Below are positions 1 to 7,108 of a stretch of DNA of 64,000 nucleotides, in pieces. Under the pieces are notes generated by a model. That model had not been told where the DNA came from and ran no database searches. It worked only from the letters and a program-made list of their open reading frames with translations. The position numbers were made by a program, and so were the translations under genes. The stretch comes from Deltaproteobacteria bacterium (GTDB lineage Bacteria > Desulfobacterota > Desulfuromonadia > Geobacterales > Pseudopelobacteraceae): contig JACPFJ010000005.1 in the NCBI GenBank assembly GCA_016182975.1, positions 39,935 to 103,934 of the forward strand. The letters are read 5' to 3'. Position 1 is the stretch's first letter; each line of letters opens with the position of its first letter.

Positions 1-1296
1 TTCTCCCCCAACTTTCCCTGGCGGCGATCCTGCCGCTCATATTCCTGATCATCATCGTCCCCTCCGAGTGGCGCGCAGGCTTGGTGTTGCTCCTGTCGGC
101 CCCGTGTATTCCCCTGTTCATGATTCTGATCGGCCGCGGCTCTGAAAGCCTCCATCGCCGCCAATGGGGACGCCTCTCCAGAATGGCCGGACATCTGCTC
201 GATCTGGTCCAGGGGTTGCCGGATCTCATCATCTTCGGGGCCGCAAAAAGGGAGGCGATGACGGTGGCCCGCGTTTCGGAAGAGTATCGCACCGCCACCA
301 TGGCCGTATTGCGAGTGGCCTTCCTGTCCGCGTTCGCCCTGGAATTTTTTGCGACGGTTGGAACCGCACTGGTTGCGGTAATCGTTGGTTTCAGGCTTCT
401 ATGGGGAGTCCTTTCCCATCAGGAGGGGCTCTTCGTATTGCTCATGGCGCCGGAATTCTACCTGCCGCTGCGCAACCTGGGACTCTCGTACCACGCCAGG
501 ATGCAGGGAGTGGCTGCCGCCGAGCGGATCGCGCCGCTCCTGGCCAAGCCATTACCCACAGGGTTTGCGGGTTCCCTGTCACCCCCGGAGCCCCCCCCCT
601 GCCGTTCTCTTTGAGGGTGTCTCTTTCCGCTACGGCGGGGACAGGGGGGGGGTCTCCGGCGTTGACCTGGCATTGCCGGCCGGCAGCATCACCGCCCTGG
701 CCGGGGGGAGCGGGGCGGGCAAGACCACCCTGGCGCGGCTCCTGGTGGGGCTGGCCAGACCCGAGTCGGGGCGCATCCTTGTCAACGGTTCTGACCTGAC
801 CACGCTTGCGCCGGATGCCTGGAGGTCCAGGCTTGCCTGGGTGCCGCAGGCCCCCTATTTTACTTCGGGAACAGTGCGCGAAAATCTCCTTCTCGGGCGC
901 CCGGACGCCGATGAGGATCAGATCCATACAGCCCTTGAAGCCGCTGCTGCCGACCAATTCATCAGCCATCTCCCCCAAGGTCTGCACACCCCCCTGGGAG
1001 AGCGCGGCGCCGGGCTGTCCGGGGGTGAATTGAGGCGTCTGGCCCTTGCCAGGGCATATCTATGCCATGCGACGCTGGTAGTGCTGGACGAGCCGACCGC
1101 CGGGCTCGATCCCGAGAGCGAGCGCCTGGTGTGCACGGCGCTGGAAAGGCTCGCAAGGGGACGGACGGTCCTGGTCATCAGCCATCGCGAGCAGACGCTG
1201 TCCGGTGTTGACCGGGTGGCCGAGATGATCGACGGCCGCATCGAGCGGGTCGTTTCGCCGGCGGAGTATCTGTCGCCCATGGGGGCCGCGACGTGA
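1..1296 (+). pseudogene. cydD: CydD-type ABC exporter subunit, 5' truncated by window edge and frameshifted
   Basis: This is the 3' part of the CydD half of the CydDC heterodimeric ABC exporter, which moves thiols/heme-related cargo and is needed to assemble bd oxidase. From base 3 to 590 one frame encodes the end of the membrane domain. From 601 to 1296 a different frame encodes the ATPase domain, with Walker A GGSGAGKTT (about 703-729), signature LSGGE (about 1015) and Walker B VVLDEPTAGLD (about 1080). The frames meet in a run of nine C at 591-599. Eight C would join them as ...EPPPAVLFEGVSF, so a one-base insertion is the simplest explanation. It could be a sequencing error, a real mutation or a slippage site. 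The stop overlaps the GTG start of cydC. Family assignment is from the CydC neighbour and cydAB context. Confidence 0.8.
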
Positions 1297-2945
1297 TCCG
1301 GCTTGTTCGGTTTCTGAAAATTTCCCGGAGCCAATGGCCCTGGATGGTCGCCGGGATCTTGCTGGGTGTGGTGGTGATTGCCGCCAATGCCATGCTGATG
1401 GCGATCTCCGGCTGGTTTATCGCATCCATGGCCGTTTCCGGCAGCAGCGGGATCGCATTCAATTATTTCTTCCCTTCCGCAGGCATACGTTTTCTGGCCA
1501 TCGCAAGGACCGTGGGCCGCTACGCGGAGAGGCTGGTAACCCACGAGGCGACCTTCAGAATCCTTTCGGAACTGCGCGTATGGTTGTTTAAGCGGCTTGT
1601 CCCGCTGGCACCCGCCTGCCTGGAGCGTTATGCCGGCGGCGACGTTGCCGGCAGGTTGCGAGCCGATGTGGACGCCCTGGAAACGCTCTACCTGAGGATC
1701 ATTGCGCCGCTCGCCGTGGGCACGATCTCCATTGCGGCCGGCCTTGCCTTTCTGGCCTGGTTCAGCCCCCCATCCGCCATCGTGATGCTGTTGTTTCTTC
1801 TCCTTGCAGGGGCAGGGCTTCCTCTGCTGATTCGACGTCTTTCCGAGGAGCCGGGGAGAAGATCCGCCGCCTTGTCTGCCGAGCTGCGCAGCAAGGTGAC
1901 CGAAGGACTTCAAGGCGTCGAGGAGTTGATACTGCTCGGGGCGGTAGAGCGCCAGGCCGCCGTTGTCGATGGTTTGTCGGAAAAGGTGAGCGCGGAGCAG
2001 GAACGTCTGGGCCGGATCAACGGCCTTGCCCTCGGCGGAATGGCGTTATTTGCCGGCTGCGGCGCAACGGCAGTGCTGTTGACGGGCAGTATGCAGGTTG
2101 CATCCCACCAGGTGCCTCCCCCGATCCTGGTGATGCTGCTGCTGTTTTCCGCCGCGATTTTCGAGGCGACCGGCCAACTCCCTTCGGCCCTTCACCTGCT
2201 GCCGGCCGCGCGAGAGTCGGCCGCGCGGATCTTCGACCTGGCAGACGCCCCGATCCCGGTACCCGACAACCCCGTCTCCCGTGACGTGCCTGCAGGCAAC
2301 GGGATCTGTTTCCGAAACGTTTCCGCTTCGTACCTTCCGGGTAAGCCGGTTCTGCAACATCTCGATCTGACACTGCCCGCAGGGGGCAGCGTGGTACTGA
2401 CCGGCCCCAGCGGCGCCGGCAAGAGCCTTCTGGTGGAAATCCTGCTCCGCTTCCGCGACTACGCGGGCAGTGTCACCGTTGGAGGGGTCGAGATTCGCGA
2501 CCTGCCCAAAGAGGCATTGCTCGGCATGATAGCGGCGGTGCCGCAACGTCCCCACCTGTTTAACGGCACCATCCGGGACAATATCCTGCTGGGAAACGCG
2601 TCTGCCGATGCGGAACAACTCCGGCAGGCCGTCAGGGACAGCGCTATGGACGCGTGGGTGGCGTCTCTGCCGCTGGGGCTGGAAACAACGGTAGGGATCA
2701 ATGGCTCGGCTGTTTCCGGCGGAGAGGCGCGCCGCATTGCCCTTAGCCGGGCTCTGCTCAAGGATGCCCCCATACTGCTGTTGGACGAGCCTACCGAAGG
2801 GCTGGATGCCGCAACGGAACGCGAAGTGGTGGCACGGCTGAACGAGCGCTTCAGGGGCGCCAGAGGCACGACCATGCTGGTTGTCAGCCATCGTCCCGCC
2901 TGCCTGGCCCTAGGTGATTCGGTGATACGCCTGGAACGCGCCTGA
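1293..2945 (+). CDS. cydC: CydC, thiol/heme-related ABC exporter subunit
   Basis: A 550-residue half-transporter of the CydC type. The first ~300 residues hold six predicted membrane segments with the CydC hallmark GRYAERLVTHEATFRIL near residue 70. The ATPase domain has Walker A GPSGAGKS near residue 370, signature VSGGE near 474 and Walker B ILLLDEPTEGLD near 495. It starts with GTG overlapping the cydD stop (GTGA), so the two halves are translationally coupled. In characterised bacteria CydDC is required for maturation of cytochrome bd, and cydAB follows after a 288-base leader, which fits that role. The length is normal. Because its partner cydD is frameshifted here, the complex may not form unless that frameshift is an artefact or is bypassed. 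Confidence 0.9.
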   Translation: MIRLVRFLKISRSQWPWMVAGILLGVVVIAANAMLMAISGWFIASMAVSGSSGIAFNYFFPSAGIRFLAIARTVGRYAERLVTHEATFRILSELRVWLFKRLVPLAPACLERYAGGDVAGRLRADVDALETLYLRIIAPLAVGTISIAAGLAFLAWFSPPSAIVMLLFLLLAGAGLPLLIRRLSEEPGRRSAALSAELRSKVTEGLQGVEELILLGAVERQAAVVDGLSEKVSAEQERLGRINGLALGGMALFAGCGATAVLLTGSMQVASHQVPPPILVMLLLFSAAIFEATGQLPSALHLLPAARESAARIFDLADAPIPVPDNPVSRDVPAGNGICFRNVSASYLPGKPVLQHLDLTLPAGGSVVLTGPSGAGKSLLVEILLRFRDYAGSVTVGGVEIRDLPKEALLGMIAAVPQRPHLFNGTIRDNILLGNASADAEQLRQAVRDSAMDAWVASLPLGLETTVGINGSAVSGGEARRIALSRALLKDAPILLLDEPTEGLDAATEREVVARLNERFRGARGTTMLVVSHRPACLALGDSVIRLERA

Positions 2946-3233
2946 GAGGATATTCCACCCGCGCAGGATATTTTTTGTGTCACCATTTTTCCAGTTGACA
3001 TTTTTTCAAAATCCTATAAAAGATAAAAAAGGTCTTTTTGGTGCCGTTAGCGATGGACCAGGCAAGAGCCCGTCAGGCATTGAGTCAAGTATTCGGATGG
3101 TTCCGGCCAACACAACGACAGCAGGACGCTCTCCTATACCTTTATTAAGTTTTCAGAAACCAGCGATTGACTTAATTAGAACATCCTACAGAGCACACGC
3201 GCCTGCGACAATAACTTCACAAGGGGGGTACGT
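2946..3233 (+). promoter_or_regulatory. Leader/promoter region of cydAB
   Basis: This 288-base gap between cydC and cydA is AT-rich compared with the flanking genes. A perfect TTGACA lies at 2995-3000 with TATAAA at 3015-3020, but the 14-base spacer is too short for a good sigma-70 promoter. A second TTGACT is at 3167-3172. The bases before cydA contain a strong ribosome site, AAGGGGGG at 3221-3228, five bases from the ATG at 3234. I saw no clear FNR or ArcA palindrome. The region very likely carries the cydAB promoter, but the exact site is not determined. Confidence 0.3.
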
Positions 3234-4646
3234 ATGAATGTAGTTACGCTCAGTCAGCTGCAGTTTGCGGCAACCGGCATGTTCCATTGGATCTTCGTTC
3301 CGCTCACACTCGGGTTGTCCATAATGACAGCCTGGATGGAGACAAAGTACGTGACTACCGGTGACGAGACGTGGTTGCGCATGACCAAGTTCTGGGGCAA
3401 GCTGTTCCTGATCAACTTTGCCCTGGGTGTCGTCACCGGCATCACCATGGAGTTCCAGTTCGGCATGAACTGGTCCGAGTACTCGCGGTATGTGGGTGAT
3501 ATTTTCGGCGCACCCCTGGCGATCGAGGCGACGTTGGCCTTTTTCCTCGAGTCCGTCTTCATCGGCGTCTGGATCTTCGGCTGGAAGAAGATCTCCAGGA
3601 AGGCCCACATGATCTCCATCTGGCTGGCCGCTGGCGCCACCAACGTTTCGGCCCTGATCATCCTTCTGGCCAACGCCTGGATGCAGAAACCGGTCGGCTA
3701 TGTGCTTCGCAACAACCGGGCCGAGATGAACGACTTCCTGGCCGTGCTGACCAACCCGTACGGCTGGATCAAGTTCACTCACACCCTGCTTTCCGGTTAC
3801 GCCCTGGCGGCCTTCGTGGTCATGGGGGTATCCGCCTGGCACCTGCTGCGGAAAAACGAAAGCGCATTCTTTAAACGATCATTCAGGCTGGCCGCGGTGT
3901 GGGGCTTCGTCGCCTCGATCGGCGTCGCCGTGACCGGCGACTTCCACGCCGTGGAGATCGCCAGGACCCAACCCAGCAAGTTCGCCGCCATGGAATCGCA
4001 ATGGGAAACCAAACGCGGCGTCGGCATGAACCTGCTGCTTCTGCCGGATGTGGCCCGCGAGTGCAACTCGATCGAGCAGCTGTGCGTGCCCAATGCCCTC
4101 AGCTTCCTGGCGTTCAAGGACCCCAACGCCGAGATCAAAGGCCTCAAGGAGTTCCCGAAGGAACTCCGGCCGCCCGTTACTGCAACCTTCATCAGCTTCC
4201 GCCTGATGGTCGGCCTGGGAACATTCATGATTCTCGCCAGCCTGGCGGGTATCATCCTGTCGCGCAGACAGAATTTCGAGGAGCAGCGCTGGTTTCTGAA
4301 GCTCATGGCCATTGCCATCCCGGCCCCCTACCTGGCTGAACAGTTCGGCTGGCTCGTGGCTGAATTGGGACGGCAACCCTGGATCGTGTACGGCGTGCTC
4401 AAGACCGCCGATGCGGTCTCAAAATCGATCTCGACCACGCAGGTAGCCCTCTCTTTGCTCGGCTTCACCGTGTTGTACGGTCTGTTGGGCGCCATCGACA
4501 TCTTCCTGCTGGTCAAGCACGCCAAAAAAGGGCCGGACAAGGACCTTTCCGCCATCATCAACGTCCAGGGGTATCTGGTGACGCCAGATGCGCCTCAGAC
4601 GGACAAGGATATGGCCGGCATCATCAACGTTCAGGGGAGGGCATAA
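3234..4646 (+). CDS. cydA: Cytochrome bd quinol oxidase subunit I
   Basis: Catalytic subunit of the bd-type oxidase, which takes electrons from quinol and reduces O2 to water in the cytoplasmic membrane without pumping protons. It has 470 residues and about nine membrane helices. His18 (GMFHW) matches the heme b595 ligand and His183 (KFTHT) the heme b558 ligand. The conserved GWLVAELGRQPW motif lies near residue 370-382. The quinol loop lacks the long insertion of the E. coli type, so this is a short-Q-loop form. The C-terminus carries a small internal duplication, DKDLSAIINVQG followed by DKDMAGIINVQG. Start ATG follows a strong AAGGGGGG ribosome site. cydB follows three bases after the stop. 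Probably used for oxygen detoxification or microaerobic growth. Confidence 0.97.
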   Translation: MNVVTLSQLQFAATGMFHWIFVPLTLGLSIMTAWMETKYVTTGDETWLRMTKFWGKLFLINFALGVVTGITMEFQFGMNWSEYSRYVGDIFGAPLAIEATLAFFLESVFIGVWIFGWKKISRKAHMISIWLAAGATNVSALIILLANAWMQKPVGYVLRNNRAEMNDFLAVLTNPYGWIKFTHTLLSGYALAAFVVMGVSAWHLLRKNESAFFKRSFRLAAVWGFVASIGVAVTGDFHAVEIARTQPSKFAAMESQWETKRGVGMNLLLLPDVARECNSIEQLCVPNALSFLAFKDPNAEIKGLKEFPKELRPPVTATFISFRLMVGLGTFMILASLAGIILSRRQNFEEQRWFLKLMAIAIPAPYLAEQFGWLVAELGRQPWIVYGVLKTADAVSKSISTTQVALSLLGFTVLYGLLGAIDIFLLVKHAKKGPDKDLSAIINVQGYLVTPDAPQTDKDMAGIINVQGRA

Positions 4647-4649
4647 ACT

Positions 4650-5705
4650 ATGGACTTATCCGTATTCCAGATCATCTGGTTCGTGTTGTGGGGCGTTTTG
4701 TGGGCGGTCTATTTCATGCTGGACGGCTTTGTGCTCGGCACCGGCTTCCTGTCGGGGCTGCTGGCGAAAACGGATACCGAAAAGAGGGTGCTGATCAATA
4801 CGGTCGGCCCGGTCTGGGACGGCAACGAGGTCTGGCTGATCACCGCCGGTGGCGCCACCTTTGCGGCCTTTCCCACCACCTATGCCCTGATGTTCAGCAA
4901 TCTCTACTCGGCCTTGCTGCTTCTCCTGTTCGCCATGATCGTGCGCGGCGTCTCCTTTGAATTCAGGAGCAAGCTGGACAGCCCGGCCTGGCGAGGGGGC
5001 TGGGACATGGCCATTATCGTCTCCAGCTTTCTCCCGGCGCTTCTGTTCGGCGTCGCCTTCGGCAATATCTTCAAGGGTATCCCGATGAAAAACGATTTTG
5101 CCACCCTGAACTTCAGCTATGACGGGACCCTGATCGGCCTGCTCAACCCCTACGGGCTGCTGACGGGCGTGCTGTTCGTGCTGCTGTTTGCCGTGCACGG
5201 CTCGTTGTATGCCGCCATCAAGACCACCGGCGAACTGAGCACGCGCGCCGCCGGCCTGGCCAATAGACTATGGCTGCCGCTTCTGGCCGTGGCCGTTGCC
5301 TTCCTCGGTTACACCTACCCGGCTACCAGGCTGTACGACAATTTCCTCAAGGCGCCCGTTTTGCTCATCATCCCGATCATCGCGGTCGTTTCGCTGCTGC
5401 TGGTCAAGGTATTCGCCGCCAAAGGGGCCTTGCACAACTCTTTCCTCTTCTCATGCCTGACCATCGTATTCGTGGTCTTCACCGGTGTGACCGGGCTCTT
5501 CCCCAACCTGATCCCCTCGAACATCGATCCGGCCTCCAACCTGACGATATTCAACTCCTCGTCCAGCTTGCTGACGTTGCAAATCATGACCGTGGTGGCA
5601 TTGATCTTCGTTCCAACCGTCATTGCCTACAAGATCTGGGTCTACCGGATCTTCCGGGCCAGGATCAGCGGCGAGGATGTAATCGGAAACCCCGAAGCAT
5701 ACTGA
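4650..5705 (+). CDS. cydB: Cytochrome bd quinol oxidase subunit II
   Basis: Structural partner of CydA in the bd oxidase. It has 351 residues with about eight membrane helices. Family landmarks are FMLDGFVLGTGFL near the N-terminus, GPVWDGNEVWLITAGGATFAAFP around residues 53-75 (conserved Trp) and RGVSFEFRSK near 98-107. It starts three bases after cydA and is surely in the same transcript. No CydX-like small subunit is visible between its stop and the hairpin that follows directly at 5706. Length is typical of the short CydB/CioB type. Confidence 0.97.
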   Translation: MDLSVFQIIWFVLWGVLWAVYFMLDGFVLGTGFLSGLLAKTDTEKRVLINTVGPVWDGNEVWLITAGGATFAAFPTTYALMFSNLYSALLLLLFAMIVRGVSFEFRSKLDSPAWRGGWDMAIIVSSFLPALLFGVAFGNIFKGIPMKNDFATLNFSYDGTLIGLLNPYGLLTGVLFVLLFAVHGSLYAAIKTTGELSTRAAGLANRLWLPLLAVAVAFLGYTYPATRLYDNFLKAPVLLIIPIIAVVSLLLVKVFAAKGALHNSFLFSCLTIVFVVFTGVTGLFPNLIPSNIDPASNLTIFNSSSSLLTLQIMTVVALIFVPTVIAYKIWVYRIFRARISGEDVIGNPEAY

Positions 5706-5744
5706 GGGCAACGGCAATGCCTGCTGTTGTCATTGCCGTTGCCC
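5706..5744 (+). terminator. Hairpin after cydB
   Basis: Immediately after the cydB stop there is a perfect 14-base inverted repeat: GGGCAACGGCAATG at 5706-5719 and CATTGCCGTTGCCC at 5731-5744, with an 11-base loop. No T-run follows, so it is not a textbook intrinsic terminator. It may act as a transcript-end stabiliser or as a terminator needing a factor. Confidence 0.6.
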
Positions 5745-5752
5745 CCGGTTGC

Positions 5753-5843
5753 TTGACAACACCCATATGTTGCTTTAGCTTTACATACATATACATCCAT
5801 ATCCAAATCCCGGGCATCCGGGATTTGGCGTTTCAGGGGCATA
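5753..5843 (+). ncRNA. Candidate structured 5' leader, copy 1
   Basis: A TTGACA at 5753-5758 starts a leader before the YtkA-like gene. Inside is a 10-bp hairpin, CAAATCCCGG (5804-5813), loop GCAT, CCGGGATTTG (5818-5827), followed directly by GCGTTTCAGG. The same layout recurs at 14937-15002: TTGACA about 50 bases upstream, a CCCGG/CCGGG hairpin with a four-base loop, then the identical GCGTTTCAG and a GGCA segment. An outer pairing TATGTT (5766-5771) with GGCATA (5838-5843) is possible using G-U pairs. It does not match any riboswitch class I can recall. Two copies with changed but still paired stem bases suggest a conserved RNA element; this is inference. Confidence 0.4.
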
Positions 5844-5919
5844 CCTGCGCAACAGTCGGAAAAGGCTGCAAGGTGCATCAAGGGCATTCGCAGCACGGAA
5901 AGTGCAGAGGTCTTACCGT

Positions 5920-6417
5920 ATGACCACCGCCGGCATCGAACGTTTATCTGCACTCGTGCGTTTCTCCCTGCGCTCGAACCCTGCTCGGAGAAACATACTC
6001 CGGCAAGCGTCCCTCTGTCTGGCCGTCCTTTTTCTATCGCAGTATCCGCATGCCCTGCACGCATCTGTCCTGAGCCAGGAGTGCGACATCGATGGGGGAC
6101 CCTGCGCGAAGACAGTAGGCGGGGCATACGTCATTCTCGACATCGAACCGAAACCGGTAAAGGCCATGAAAGAGCTTACCTTCACCGTAACCTTGAAAGG
6201 GATGAAGGAGTATGAAGGCCTCCGGCTGAAGCTGCAAATGCCGGGCATGTTTATGGGCAACAATGAGGTCAGGCTTGCCAGGAGCGCTGGCGGAAGATAT
6301 ACCGGCAAGGGTGTGGTACCCAAGTGCCACAGCGGCAAAAGGGTGTGGTCCGCCACGGTCGAGCTGCCGGGCTCAACTCCTGCGGAGGTTTCGTTCCTGT
6401 TCAATGTTCGCTACTGA
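5920..6417 (+). CDS. YtkA-like (FixH-related) exported protein
   Basis: A 165-residue protein with an N-terminal signal/anchor segment (about residues 30-50, LRQASLCLAVLFLSQYPHALHA) and one periplasmic YtkA-like beta domain. The domain has the characteristic LKLQMPGMFMGNNEV followed by a region ending in VVPKCHSGKRVWSATVELP. Such domains occur beside copper handling and cbb3 oxidase assembly genes. I chose ATG 5920 because AGAGG lies nine bases upstream; a GTG at 5902 is in frame. It heads the cluster ytkA-like, safE-like, ccoI, ccoS, and overlaps the next gene by 14 bases. It probably helps deliver copper or assemble the oxidase outside the membrane; the exact role is unknown. Confidence 0.75.
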   Translation: MTTAGIERLSALVRFSLRSNPARRNILRQASLCLAVLFLSQYPHALHASVLSQECDIDGGPCAKTVGGAYVILDIEPKPVKAMKELTFTVTLKGMKEYEGLRLKLQMPGMFMGNNEVRLARSAGGRYTGKGVVPKCHSGKRVWSATVELPGSTPAEVSFLFNVRY

Positions 6418-7087
6418 GTCAACATACCTCCTCATGTTCATCTCCGGTTTTCTCGGCGGTTTCGGCCACTGCATGGGCATGTGCGGTCCCGTGGTCGCGG
6501 CATACGCACTAAATCCGGCCAGGCGGAGTTACCTTCCCCAGCTTCTCTATAATCTCGGAAGGATTACAACCTACGGCATCATCGGCGGCATGATGGGATT
6601 AACGGGATCGTTTGCCGGCGTCATCAATCCGGTGGAGAATTTCCAAAACATCGTCATGGCTGTCATCGGGGTTCTCATAGCGGTCATGGGGCTTGCCGTC
6701 GGGGGGTGGCTCCCGGTGAGAATCGGCAGCAACGAGGCCGGATGCACTGCCGTAGGAGGCATGGTGAGGTTTGTAAGCGAGACCGGAAGCGCGGGGGCGT
6801 TTTTCCCCATGGGGCTGCTCCTGGGTTTCATCCCCTGCGGGCTATCCTATACGGCCTTTATCGCGGCGGCCGGAGCAGGGGTGCATGCCGGCAGCCGGGC
6901 CGAGGGTTTTCTCAAGGGCATGTCCATGCTTTTCCTGTTCGGCCTGGGCACCCTCCCCGCATTACTGCTGCTCGGAGGCATACTCTCGGTCGTGGGACAG
7001 CGGACCAGACTCGGACTGTATCGGGCGTCAGCGATCGCGATGATAGCGGCCGGAGCCATGTTTTTGTACAGGGCGATTATTTCATGA
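6404..7087 (+). CDS. SafE/TauE-like membrane protein (copper delivery type)
   Basis: A 227-residue protein with about six membrane helices. It begins MFATESTYLLMFISGFLGGFGHCMGMCGP; this GHCxGMCGP motif marks the SafE-like family found beside ccoI and ccoG, probably importing or handing over copper for the cbb3 active site. A second glycine/proline motif, GFIPCGLSYTAF (near residue 143), is the usual repeat of the first. ATG 6404 lies inside the end of the previous gene, with GGAGG at 6384-6388 rather far upstream. Despite the Pfam name (sulfite exporter), context points to metal transport, which is inference. Confidence 0.8.
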   Translation: MFATESTYLLMFISGFLGGFGHCMGMCGPVVAAYALNPARRSYLPQLLYNLGRITTYGIIGGMMGLTGSFAGVINPVENFQNIVMAVIGVLIAVMGLAVGGWLPVRIGSNEAGCTAVGGMVRFVSETGSAGAFFPMGLLLGFIPCGLSYTAFIAAAGAGVHAGSRAEGFLKGMSMLFLFGLGTLPALLLLGGILSVVGQRTRLGLYRASAIAMIAAGAMFLYRAIIS

Positions 7088-7108
7088 TCTTTCATCAGGA
7101 AGGTGTTT

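Noticed and set aside
2977..3237. 86-codon frame upstream of cydA
   Set aside because: Lies in the AT-rich promoter region, no ribosome site, no family resemblance.
5753..5843. Known riboswitch (cyclic di-GMP, cobalamin, fluoride, preQ1)
   Set aside because: None of the conserved core strings of these classes could be found in the leader.
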